From UBA7239 sp035430165 (GTDB lineage Bacteria > Pseudomonadota > Gammaproteobacteria > Pseudomonadales > UBA7239): 64,000 nucleotides of DNA. Below the pieces are notes generated by a model. The model ran no database searches, had not been told where the DNA came from, and saw only the letters and a program-made list of their open reading frames with translations. A program made the position numbers and the translations under genes. The stretch is taken from assembly GCA_035430165.1 (NCBI GenBank), contig DAOMGE010000001.1:1-64000 (forward strand), written 5' to 3'. Shown piece after piece: positions 51,935 to 60,071 of the stretch (position 1 is its first letter; the number at the start of each line of letters is the position of its first letter).

Positions 51935-52360
51935 TTAACGGCACTGCGATGGGCGATATTTTGCAGTCAAAGTACCGCCGGTGCAGCTCCATGACAAGCG
52001 ATCTGACGGGATAGAGCCGCTAGACAGCGTAGGGCTTGGTGCGAAAGTAACGCTACCACCACCAGCCTTGGCCGTAGTAGTGACCGTGATAACACCATCA
52101 GTCGATCCGATAGAAACCGAAGCAACGTTTTCAGTTGATGTTGGAGGGTTCCAACCTGCATTAAACGTGCTCTGGCCATTGGCCGCATTCTCTGCGACTG
52201 TAGTTTTTGCCGCATCACCCATCAACAGCGCTTCCGATACGCGTGAACGCACGGTGTAGTCCTGATAGGCAGGCAGTGCGATGGCAGCCAGAATACCAAC
52301 GATAGCTACCACGATCATCAATTCAATAAGAGTAAAGCCTTGTTGCATTTGCTTTTTCAT
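51935..52360 (-). CDS. pilA: Type IVa major pilin, copy 1 (promoter-proximal)
   Basis: The product has 141 residues from ATG 52360 behind GAGGAGAGAA; the frame extends to 52420 without a pilin leader. Leader MKKQMQQG, prepilin peptidase site G/FTLIE, hydrophobic N-helix, Ser/Thr-rich globular domain, disulfide loop WSC...QCR. It is the first of three tandem copies and divergent from pilB, as in Pseudomonas. Substrate of PilD, polymerised by PilB and PilC. Confidence 0.96.
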   Translation of the reverse strand: MKKQMQQGFTLIELMIVVAIVGILAAIALPAYQDYTVRSRVSEALLMGDAAKTTVAENAANGQSTFNAGWNPPTSTENVASVSIGSTDGVITVTTTAKAGGGSVTFAPSPTLSSGSIPSDRLSWSCTGGTLTAKYRPSQCR

Positions 52361-52462
52361 GATGTTCTCTCCTCGAGAATTTTGAGTTTTGATCTCGCCT
52401 GAGCAAGATCGAAGCGCCACAACCGGCCTACTGTAATTAGCTGCTGCCTCTGGTCTTACCTA

Positions 52463-52479
52463 TACAAACACCATGCCAA
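52463..52479 (-). promoter_or_regulatory. Sigma54-like element upstream of pilA copy 1
   Basis: Minus strand TGGCATGGTGTTTGTA aligns with TGGCAYG-N4-TTGCW with correct spacing, but the -12 C is a T. The start would be near 52452, a 92-base leader. pilA is RpoN-dependent in pseudomonads, which is why I record it despite the defect. Confidence 0.35.
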
Positions 52480-52717
52480 CTTCATAAACTAAAAAAAAAT
52501 TATTTATATTCAGTGAGTTACATAAAATCTTCGCGAAACTGCGCATTCATCTGCCACCAGACTCATATACAGGCTTGAAACCCTCTCTGGGCAACATGTG
52601 ACCATTTTTGTCACTCCGGAAGAATCAGTGCACGGCAACCGTGATTTCTCACTCCTAACTTGAAATGTGACCGCTAGCACATTGTAATCATTGATTTATG
52701 CAAACCACACGGATTTA

Positions 52718-52746
52718 TTGCGAAGGGCTGTCTTTGCCGATACACT
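52718..52746 (+). promoter_or_regulatory. pilB promoter (TTGCGA-N17-TACACT)
   Basis: -35 TTGCGA (52718-52723) and -10 TACACT (52741-52746) are 17 bases apart. The start is expected near 52753, 46 bases before the pilB ATG. Confidence 0.45.
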
Positions 52747-52798
52747 CCGGCCTTATTGCGCCGTATAACCAACGTACTTTTATGGATTGTTATCTAGC

Positions 52799-54517
52799 AT
52801 GAGCACCACTCCCGTAAGCGGCCTGGCACGTCGTCTGGTCAATGATGGCCTGCTCACCATGGAGCAGGCCCAGAATGCCTTGCTGGAATCTCGCAAGGCC
52901 AAGGAGCAACTGACAAAATGGCTGGTCGACAACAATGTCGTCAAGGCAAGTGCCATTGCCATTGCAGGCATGGAGGAGTTCGGGGTTCCGCTTTATGACC
53001 TCAACTCCCACAATCTGAACCAGATTCCCAAAGACGTGGTCAAGCGCGAACTGCTTGGCAAGTATCAGGCGCTACCCCTGTTCAAGCGCGGCAACCGTCT
53101 GTTTCTTGGCATGTCTGATCCCACAGATTTGCGCGCCCTCGACGATATAAAATTCCAGACTGGCCTGAATACAGATGCCGTTCTGGTACAACAGGATCAG
53201 CTGGGTAAGGCGATAGAGAAATTTCTCAGCGATACGGAAGATGATGCAGGAAAGGCATTTGAAGGCCTGGACGAAGACTTCGACCTGGACGTCGAATCCG
53301 TTGATGAAGAAACACCCAAGGGTGATGGTGGCGGTGATGGTGCCAACGACGCGCCTATCGTCCGTTTCGTCAACAAGGTGCTACTGGATGCCATCAAGGG
53401 TGGTGCGTCTGACATCCACTTCGAGCCTTATGAAAAGGCTTATCGCGTCCGCTTCCGCACGGACGGAATCCTGTTTGAAGTGACCCGGCCGCCGCTGGCG
53501 CTGGGGCCCAAACTGTCAGCTCGTCTGAAAGTTATGTCCCGGATGGACATCTCTGAACGACGGGTCCCACAGGACGGCCGCATCAAGATGAAGTTATCCA
53601 AGACAAAATCCATAGACTTCCGGGTCAACACGCTGCCTACCCTGTGGGGTGAGAAGGTTGTATTGCGGATCCTGGATCCTTCCAGTGCGCAAATGGGTAT
53701 TGATGCTTTGGGTTACGAGGAATACCAGAAAGAAATGTACCTGAAAGCACTACATCAGCCTCAAGGCATGATTCTGGTTACCGGCCCTACTGGTTCCGGG
53801 AAAACCGTGTCTCTCTATACAGGTCTGAATATCCTCAATACGGCTGAACGCAATATCTCGACCGCTGAAGATCCTGTAGAAATCAACTTGGAAGGTATCA
53901 ATCAGGTCAACGTCAACAACCGGATTGGATTGGGGTTTTCTGAGGCCTTGCGGGCATTCCTCAGACAAGATCCTGACATAATCATGGTGGGCGAGATCAG
54001 GGATCTGGAGACAGCCAACATCGCAATAAAGGCAGCACAGACAGGCCACATGGTTATGTCTACGTTGCACACCAATTCGGCACCGGAGACCCTGACTCGG
54101 ATGCTGAACATGGGAGTACCTTCTTTCAACCTTGCCACATCAGTGAATCTTATCATTGCCCAGCGTCTGGCTCGTCGACTTTGCCCTGCCTGCAAAAAGC
54201 CGGCAACCGACATCCCTGAGTCTGTGTTACAGGAAGAAGGATTGCTGGATTGCGGCATACCTCGCGAGGAGATTACCCTGTTTCAGCCAGTGGGCTGCCC
54301 TGCATGCAACAAAGGATATAAAGGGCGTCTTGGCGTTTACGAGGTCGTGCGTATAACACCGAAGCTGTCCAGAATCATCATGGAAGAGGGCAACTCGATA
54401 CAAATAGCCGAAGCAGCCAAAGCGGAAGGATTTTACGATCTTCGCACTTCGGGTCTGCGCAAGTGTGCCTGGGGATTATCCAGTCTTGAAGAAATAAACC
54501 GTATCACCAAGGATTAA
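52799..54517 (+). CDS. pilB: Type IV pilus extension ATPase PilB
   Basis: The product has 572 residues from ATG 52799 (MSTTPVSGLARRLV); an in-frame TTG 12 bases upstream is less likely and no good ribosome site is seen. It has an MshEN-type N-domain (about 1-150), an acidic linker, Walker A GPTGSGKT, Walker B IIMVGEIRDLETA, the His box and the tetracysteine zinc motif (CPACKKP, then CPAC). A hexameric cytoplasmic motor powers pilus assembly. The pilC start is three bases downstream. Confidence 0.97.
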   Translation: MSTTPVSGLARRLVNDGLLTMEQAQNALLESRKAKEQLTKWLVDNNVVKASAIAIAGMEEFGVPLYDLNSHNLNQIPKDVVKRELLGKYQALPLFKRGNRLFLGMSDPTDLRALDDIKFQTGLNTDAVLVQQDQLGKAIEKFLSDTEDDAGKAFEGLDEDFDLDVESVDEETPKGDGGGDGANDAPIVRFVNKVLLDAIKGGASDIHFEPYEKAYRVRFRTDGILFEVTRPPLALGPKLSARLKVMSRMDISERRVPQDGRIKMKLSKTKSIDFRVNTLPTLWGEKVVLRILDPSSAQMGIDALGYEEYQKEMYLKALHQPQGMILVTGPTGSGKTVSLYTGLNILNTAERNISTAEDPVEINLEGINQVNVNNRIGLGFSEALRAFLRQDPDIIMVGEIRDLETANIAIKAAQTGHMVMSTLHTNSAPETLTRMLNMGVPSFNLATSVNLIIAQRLARRLCPACKKPATDIPESVLQEEGLLDCGIPREEITLFQPVGCPACNKGYKGRLGVYEVVRITPKLSRIIMEEGNSIQIAEAAKAEGFYDLRTSGLRKCAWGLSSLEEINRITKD

Positions 54518-54520
54518 AAA

Positions 54521-55618
54521 ATGGCCACCACAACTGTCGCCAAGACCGCCAAAAAACCTGCTCCTGCCGTCAAGAAGCCCAAGGTCAAGGAACCGGATAT
54601 TTATTTTTGGCAAAGCAAGGATAAAAAAGGGCAGACGATCAAGGGTGAGATAAAAGCAGCCAGCCTGACCGATGTGAAGGCGCAATTACGTAAGCAGGGC
54701 CATCCTAACGCAAAAATCAAGAAGAAACCGACGCCGCTCTTTGGTGCAGCGGGCAGCGCAATTACGCCTCAAGACATTGCTGTATTTACGCGCCAGATGG
54801 CAACCATGATGAAAGCGGGCGTACCGTTGGTACAGTCATTCGATCTGGTTGCGGACGGTCTGGAGAACGTACGCATGCGCAAGATGGTTCTTGATATTCG
54901 CGATGAAGTGTCCGGTGGCGGCAGTTTTGGCAGTGCTCTACGCAAATATCCCAAAATGTTTGATGAACTGTTCTGCAGTCTGGTAGAGTCAGGAGAGCAA
55001 TCGGGCACACTGGAAACCATGCTGGAGCGTGTAGCAAGCTACAAGGAAAAAACGGAAGCACTCAAGAAAAAAATCAAGAAGGCACTGACTTACCCCATTG
55101 CTGTCCTCTGCGTCGCCTTTGTGGTGACCGGCGTGTTGTTGATCAAAGTCGTGCCAGTATTTGCAGAGACATTCTCATCATTTGGCGCTAACCTGCCCGC
55201 ATTCACCCTGTTTGTGCTGCACCTGTCCGAAGCTGCGCAGGCACATTGGTGGAAGATCGCTCTAACCGTTGGTGTCGCTGCATGGGTCTTCAATTACATG
55301 AAAAGCACCAGCCAGAATTTTGCNNNNNNNNNNNNNNNNNNNNNNNNNNNNNNNNNNNNNNNNNNNNNNNNNNNNNNNNNNNNNNNNNNNNNNNNNNNNN
55401 NNNNNNNNNNNNNNNNNNNNNNNATTGGTGAAGAATCAGGCTCGCTGGATACGATGCTAGACAAGGTGGCCACCCACTATGAGGCGGAAGTGGATAATAA
55501 AGTCGATAACCTCACGGCATTGTTAGAGCCGTTCATCATGTCCGTATTGGGTATATTGGTAGGCGGACTCATGGTCGCTATGTACATGCCTATCTTCCAG
55601 TTGGGCAGCGTTGTCTGA
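54521..55618 (+). CDS. pilC: Pilus assembly inner membrane protein PilC (interrupted by assembly gap)
   Basis: It has a Lys-rich start, then a first T2SSF domain (TPQDIAVFTRQMATMMKAGVP onwards) with a membrane helix near 210. Sequence resumes after the gap at IGEESGSLDTMLDKVA in the second T2SSF domain and ends with the last membrane helix (GLMVAMYMPIFQLG). With the 100 Ns counted the frame gives 365 residues, about 40 fewer than the usual 405, so the gap is undersized. There is no sign that the gene itself is broken. Confidence 0.93.
   Translation: MATTTVAKTAKKPAPAVKKPKVKEPDIYFWQSKDKKGQTIKGEIKAASLTDVKAQLRKQGHPNAKIKKKPTPLFGAAGSAITPQDIAVFTRQMATMMKAGVPLVQSFDLVADGLENVRMRKMVLDIRDEVSGGGSFGSALRKYPKMFDELFCSLVESGEQSGTLETMLERVASYKEKTEALKKKIKKALTYPIAVLCVAFVVTGVLLIKVVPVFAETFSSFGANLPAFTLFVLHLSEAAQAHWWKIALTVGVAAWVFNYMKSTSQNFXXXXXXXXXXXXXXXXXXXXXXXXXXXXXXXXXXIGEESGSLDTMLDKVATHYEAEVDNKVDNLTALLEPFIMSVLGILVGGLMVAMYMPIFQLGSVV
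55324..55423. other. Assembly gap (100 N)
   Basis: Exactly 100 Ns lie inside pilC, a conventional scaffold spacer of arbitrary size. Comparison with the normal PilC length suggests the real missing stretch is nearer 220-250 bases. Confidence 0.98.
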
Positions 55619-56491
55619 GTGGAAACAGTAAAAATACTCTCTGGCATGCCGACGCTGCTTGCAGGCGTCGTTTTTTTTCTGGGTTGCGTCATTGGCAGCT
55701 TTCTTAATGTTGTTTGCTTGCGCCTGCCGGTCATCATGGAGCGCGACTGGCGGAAACAATGCCGCGATCTATTGGAAATCAACGACAATCAGGACGAACC
55801 GGTATTCAATCTGGCATTTCCGCCCTCACGCTGCCCGCAATGCGGCCATACTATACGTGCATGGGAAAATATTCCCGTGCTGAGTTATATCTTCCTGCGC
55901 GGCAACTGTTCCGGCTGTAGTACGCATATTTCCTTGCGCTACCCTCTGGTTGAGTTTGTATGTGGTTTGATGAGTGCGGCCGTTGCATGGCATTTTGGCG
56001 TGACGTGGCAATGCGCCGCTGCATTGGGCCTGAGCTGGTCATTACTGACCTTGGCCATTATTGATTTCGATACTCAACTTTTGCCGGACGATATTACGCT
56101 GCCATTGATGTGGGCTGGATTGTTGGCTGCACTCACCGGTGTCACTATACCGTTACGCGACGCCGTTGCTGGTGCCATGGCTGGCTACCTTATCCTGTGG
56201 ACTGTCTACTGGATATTCAAACTCGTGACCGGCAAAGAAGGTATGGGTTACGGTGACTTCAAGTTACTGGCCGCCCTGGGCGCCTGGATGGGCTGGCAAT
56301 CGTTACCGGTGATCATTCTCCTGTCGTCATGTGTTGGCGCAATAACCGGCATCCTGCTAATTGTTCTCCGGGGGCGCGATCGCCAGATTCCCATACCATT
56401 TGGCCCCTATCTGGCCGCAGCTGGCTGGATAAACCTGCTGGCAGGAAGCACGATTGCCCATTGGTATCTGGGCATCAACGGAATCAAGTAG
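55619..56491 (+). CDS. pilD: Prepilin peptidase / N-methyltransferase PilD
   Basis: The product has 290 residues from GTG 55619, directly after the pilC stop; this places GSFLNVVCLRLP at the family's usual distance from the N-terminus (ATG 55646 is an alternative). It has CPQCGHTIRAWENIPVLSY and CSGC (zinc cysteines of the methyltransferase domain), and the catalytic Asp motifs in IDFDTQLLPDD and GMGYGDFKLL. It cleaves and methylates the three pilins encoded nearby and other type IV-like prepilins. Confidence 0.97.
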   Translation: METVKILSGMPTLLAGVVFFLGCVIGSFLNVVCLRLPVIMERDWRKQCRDLLEINDNQDEPVFNLAFPPSRCPQCGHTIRAWENIPVLSYIFLRGNCSGCSTHISLRYPLVEFVCGLMSAAVAWHFGVTWQCAAALGLSWSLLTLAIIDFDTQLLPDDITLPLMWAGLLAALTGVTIPLRDAVAGAMAGYLILWTVYWIFKLVTGKEGMGYGDFKLLAALGAWMGWQSLPVIILLSSCVGAITGILLIVLRGRDRQIPIPFGPYLAAAGWINLLAGSTIAHWYLGINGIK

Positions 56492-57102
56492 TGACAATGA
56501 TTGTTGGCTTGACCGGCGGCATCGGTAGCGGCAAGACTGCCGTATCGGATCGTTTTGCCGCACTGGGCATTACCATTGTCGATGCAGATATCTGCGCGCG
56601 TCTGGTTGTCGAAAAAGGCAGGCCAGCCCTTGCGAATATTGCTGATCACTTTGGTGAGGACGTACTGGATGCCGATGGAAATCTCGATCGCGCCAGACTT
56701 CGGCAAATTGTGTTTGCTAACGAAAGCGAACGCAAATGGCTTGAATCCTTATTGCATCCGTTAATCTTTGACGAGATGTGTTTACAGTTGCAACGTGCAG
56801 CCGGCCCCTATGCAATTTTTGCATCGCCATTGCTGGTGGAATCAGGCCAGACTGTGCTTTGCCAGCGCATACTTGTTGTCGATGTACCCGAGGAATTGCA
56901 ATTACAACGCACCATGTCCCGCGACAACAATACCGCCGAGCAGGTCAGGTCGATCATCGCTTCACAGGCCGACAGGACTACAAGACTCGCCAAGGCAGAT
57001 GATGTCATCACCAACACTGGCAGCCCCGACGACCTTACAGAACAGGTGAGGTGCCTGCATGAAAAATATCTGGCGCTCGCAAAAAAAGCGCCAGAACATT
57101 GA
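56491..57102 (+). CDS. coaE: Dephospho-CoA kinase
   Basis: The product has 203 residues from GTG 56491 (overlapping the pilD stop, with GGA at a good distance); ATG 56497 is an alternative. It has P-loop GLTGGIGSGKTAVSDRF, VDADICARLVVEKG, and the lid region LPLLVESG-type motif (SPLLVESGQ). It phosphorylates dephospho-CoA in the last step of CoA synthesis. The pilD-coaE pair is a classical linkage; the usual yacG does not follow. Confidence 0.96.
   Translation: MTMIVGLTGGIGSGKTAVSDRFAALGITIVDADICARLVVEKGRPALANIADHFGEDVLDADGNLDRARLRQIVFANESERKWLESLLHPLIFDEMCLQLQRAAGPYAIFASPLLVESGQTVLCQRILVVDVPEELQLQRTMSRDNNTAEQVRSIIASQADRTTRLAKADDVITNTGSPDDLTEQVRCLHEKYLALAKKAPEH
57061..57094 (-). terminator. 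Possible tfpZ terminator inside the coaE 3' end
   Basis: CTGGCGCT (57070-57077) pairs with AGCGCCAG (57087-57094). On the minus strand the stem is followed by ATATTTTT. It would end the pilin accessory transcript within the coding end of convergent coaE, so the two messages overlap. Confidence 0.45.
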
Positions 57103-57122
57103 GACAATCCTATTCCTGTTAG

Positions 57123-57839
57123 CTACTGGAAATAAGCTAGAACTGCACCTGATCCGGTATCAACTGCAAGATAGCCCTCATCCTCACTCGCCATTACCGG
57201 AAAAAACTTAACGGATTTATTGCTGCTTTCCAGTTTATGTGCGGCTTCATTGTCAGATACGTGAATGTCATTACTCGACAGTGCATGTCTGTTCAAGAGT
57301 CCAAGACCTTTTTCGTACGGCACATAACTGTCAACGTTATAGTGTAGGCTCCCACCTGTCAGCGCCCATACCGTTGCAATGGAATCTTCGTCTTCTTTCG
57401 GTACATCAACAGCAACCCATACTGGCCATTTTGATTTCAGGAGTGTCACAGCGGCAGGATCGACCTTCCCGATTTCCATATAGTTCCGGTGATTGATCGT
57501 CATAAATTTTCCTGCCGCATAAACAACCGCCACAGGGCGTGTCTGCCATACGTTCCACATACCAAAACCCAGGCAACCTGTTTGCATCACTCCAATCAGG
57601 ACCAGATTCCACCACAGACCTTTCTTGCCTACTTTATACACACACAAAGTCAGTATGGGCCCTATAACAAAATCAACCCCGGCTATGAGTTTCATACCTT
57701 GCAATCCACCATCGTGGAGAAACAGGAATCCCGGGTACCACAAAAAATAAATAATGGAAGCAAGTACAACAAACAAGAGCAAGCTAATGACCAAATGGAC
57801 GCCAAAAGCCTGCCAGCGGTTTTGAGCTTTCATAGACAT
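57123..57839 (-). CDS. tfpZ: TfpZ-type type IV pilin accessory protein
   Basis: The product has 238 residues. Four membrane helices in the first 110 residues include FLWYPGFLF, the GVDFVIGPILTLCVYK signature and an ARP-like TRPVAVVYAAGKF turn. A periplasmic domain of about 120 residues follows. This matches the TfpZ/TfpY/FimB accessory proteins linked to particular pilin alleles, which raise surface piliation. Here it is separated from the pilins by pilBCD-coaE. Confidence 0.85.
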   Translation of the reverse strand: MSMKAQNRWQAFGVHLVISLLLFVVLASIIYFLWYPGFLFLHDGGLQGMKLIAGVDFVIGPILTLCVYKVGKKGLWWNLVLIGVMQTGCLGFGMWNVWQTRPVAVVYAAGKFMTINHRNYMEIGKVDPAAVTLLKSKWPVWVAVDVPKEDEDSIATVWALTGGSLHYNVDSYVPYEKGLGLLNRHALSSNDIHVSDNEAAHKLESSNKSVKFFPVMASEDEGYLAVDTGSGAVLAYFQ

Positions 57840-57875
57840 ACAATAGACTCCTGTGTTGAAGAGACTTTCTGATTT

Positions 57876-58808
57876 TTACCACCACGCTGAAATCGCTGCA
57901 ATACCATAAGCACCCGCCGCCTTTGCCCGATGCAGATCAACATCCGCAATCCCTCCCAGTGCAAAAACGGGAACCGGGCAGTTTGCAATCAGGCTTGAAA
58001 ATCCAGCCCAGCCCAAGTGCATCTGTCCCGGATGACTTATTGTTGGCAATACAGGCGACAGACAGATGTAATCAACGCCTATATTGCACGCATGAGCAAC
58101 CTCGGCTTCGTTATGGCAGGATGCGCCCAACAAAACATCATCGGGTATCGGCCGCTTCTCCTGCGCCAGCAATCTCGTGCCAGATAAATGAATACCCCCT
58201 GCACCCTGCACAAACCCATCAACTGAAGTATTCAGTAGCAGCGCAACACCATTCGCGTCACATAATGGCATGACGCAGCGCGCCAGCGCAGAATACTCCT
58301 CCCTTCCCAGATGATGCGCTCTCAACTGTATGGCACGAATACCATGCACCGTAATCGCATGTTCGATATGGCATTTACAATCATCCATATCAATAAAGCC
58401 GCCGGTGACCAGCAAACGGTCTGGCAGTGAAAGCGCTGTAAAGATATGGCGATTTGCTGGCGGAAATTCAAGTTCCCGCAGTTTGTTTTTTTTGACCCAG
58501 CGGATTTCCTGCCCCTCACGCCCCTGCGGCTGGCCCGAAAAACCGATTACCAGCCAGACATCCAGCAGGACTTTTTTATCAGGGTACTGGTAGGGTATTT
58601 TTAGAAACGGCGCAGCATCATGTACTTCCAGCGCCAGCTCCTCACGAATTTCGCGCCGCAACGCACCCAGTACGGTTTCTCCTGGCTCAAGTTTCCCGCC
58701 TGGGAACTCCCAGAACCCACCCATATGTAAATGGTCCGGGCGTTTGGCGACAAGGATTTCACCAAAGTGATTTTCAATAATCGCTACAGCCACATGAACA
58801 ACTTTCAT
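57876..58808 (-). CDS. MutT-type Nudix hydrolase fused to a ThiE-like domain
   Basis: The product has 310 residues. Residues 1-130 are Nudix: AKRPDHLHMGGFWEFPGGKLEPGE and REIREELALEV complete the box, as in 8-oxo-dGTP diphosphatases. Residues about 145-310 form a thiamine monophosphate synthase-like barrel (IQLRAHHL, LLGASCHNEAEVAHA, FALGGI). The fusion is common downstream of secA-argJ in gammaproteobacteria. The second domain may not make thiamine phosphate; its active-site set looks reduced. Confidence 0.9.
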   Translation of the reverse strand: MKVVHVAVAIIENHFGEILVAKRPDHLHMGGFWEFPGGKLEPGETVLGALRREIREELALEVHDAAPFLKIPYQYPDKKVLLDVWLVIGFSGQPQGREGQEIRWVKKNKLRELEFPPANRHIFTALSLPDRLLVTGGFIDMDDCKCHIEHAITVHGIRAIQLRAHHLGREEYSALARCVMPLCDANGVALLLNTSVDGFVQGAGGIHLSGTRLLAQEKRPIPDDVLLGASCHNEAEVAHACNIGVDYICLSPVLPTISHPGQMHLGWAGFSSLIANCPVPVFALGGIADVDLHRAKAAGAYGIAAISAWW

Positions 58809-58829
58809 GACAGGCTGCCCGCCAAAAAA

Positions 58830-60044
58830 TCAGGTGCGGTACTCTGCATTGATCGTGACATAGTCATGCGAGAAATCACATGTCCAAACGGTTTCACTCA
58901 CCATACCGCGATTCAACTCTACACGGATAGTAATTTCCTCTGGCGACATGGCGCCCTGACCTTGCTCTTCGGTATAGGAGGCGGCTCGTCCACCGCCTTC
59001 CACAATCTGCACGCCATTAAGGAAAATATTGATTTTTTGTGTATCAAGGTTTTCGATTCCACTTCGACCGATAGCAGCAAGAATGCGACCCCAGTTTGGA
59101 TCAGAGGCAAACAGCGCTGTTTTTACCAGAGGCGATTCGGCAATTGCATAAGCCGCACGCAAACATTCCTGCGTATCACTGCCGCCCTCAATTGCTACTG
59201 CAACGAATTTGGTGGCACCTTCGCCGTCACGCACAATCGCCTGAGCCAGCTGTGTAAAAACATCCTGCACGACATCCCCAAAATCACTCCAGCCGGGCGA
59301 TGCCGGCGACAGCTCGCAAGCAGATCGACCTGTTGCGGCAAACATGCAGGCATCGTTGGTAGATGTATCTCCATCAACCGTTATCCTGTTAAAGGATTTA
59401 TCCACCACTGTTGATAGCAACGCCTGAAGATCAGGCTGGCTGACCTGTGCATCCGTTGCTACAAAAGCCAGCATCGTTGCCATGTTCGGCTTGATCATAC
59501 CTGCACCTTTGCTGATGCCGGTGACAGTGATGACACTGCCATCAATCACGATCTTTTTTGAAATCGCTTTAGGCCGCGTATCGGTCGTCATGATGCCTTC
59601 AGCAGCACGCAGCCAGTTATTTTCATCCAGATTGCCGAGTGCTGCCGGAAGGCCGGCAATCAACCGGTCCATGGGCAACAACTCACCGATGACACCGGTG
59701 GAAAACGGAAGAACAGCCGCGACATCCACACCAGTTAATGTTGCCAGTTCCTTGCAGCTGCGTTGCGCATCCTGCATTCCCTGTTCGCCGGTACCCGCAT
59801 TGGCGCAGCCGGTGTTTATTAACCAATAACGGCACGGTTGATCCTTCAAGTGTTTTTTTGCCACATGAACTGGCGCCGCGCAAAACATGTTGGTAGTAAA
59901 ACTGGCCGCCACCGCACTGCCAGCACAAATTTCAAATACTACAAGATCCTTGCGGTTTTTTTTCCTGATACCTGATTCCGCAACTCCAATGCGCACGCCA
60001 GGTACAAGAAATAATTCAGACAATTTTCCACTACCAACTGCCAT
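58830..60044 (-). CDS. argJ: Bifunctional ornithine acetyltransferase / N-acetylglutamate synthase
   Basis: The product has 404 residues. The self-cleavage and nucleophile site is in KPNMATMLAF (Thr after Ala). VFEICAGSAVAASFTTN, NTGCANAGTGEQG, VLPFSTGVIGE and VDGDTSTNDACMF are all conserved ArgJ blocks. It recycles the acetyl group between N-acetylornithine and glutamate in arginine synthesis. It lies between secA and mutT/thiE on the same strand. Confidence 0.97.
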   Translation of the reverse strand: MAVGSGKLSELFLVPGVRIGVAESGIRKKNRKDLVVFEICAGSAVAASFTTNMFCAAPVHVAKKHLKDQPCRYWLINTGCANAGTGEQGMQDAQRSCKELATLTGVDVAAVLPFSTGVIGELLPMDRLIAGLPAALGNLDENNWLRAAEGIMTTDTRPKAISKKIVIDGSVITVTGISKGAGMIKPNMATMLAFVATDAQVSQPDLQALLSTVVDKSFNRITVDGDTSTNDACMFAATGRSACELSPASPGWSDFGDVVQDVFTQLAQAIVRDGEGATKFVAVAIEGGSDTQECLRAAYAIAESPLVKTALFASDPNWGRILAAIGRSGIENLDTQKINIFLNGVQIVEGGGRAASYTEEQGQGAMSPEEITIRVELNRGMVSETVWTCDFSHDYVTINAEYRT

Positions 60045-60071
60045 GTGAATTCAACCTTCTACACAAAAGAA

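Larger units (their letters stand above)
52361..52798. other. pilA-pilB divergent intergenic region
   Basis: These 438 bases have no credible gene. They hold the pilA leader, the sigma54-like element, an AT-rich tract (about 52483-52512) that could favour bending, and a sigma70-type pilB promoter. No further dyad of note was found. Confidence 0.6.

Noticed and set aside
50923..52259. Three similar 92-codon frames opposite the pilin genes
   Set aside because: They are conserved only because the pilin genes are duplicates; they are exact antisense shadows without ribosome sites.
52405..52425. Second sigma54 candidate before pilA (TGGCGC...TTGCT, minus strand)
   Set aside because: The GG and GC doublets are 12 bases apart instead of 10, so it cannot be a functional -24/-12 element.
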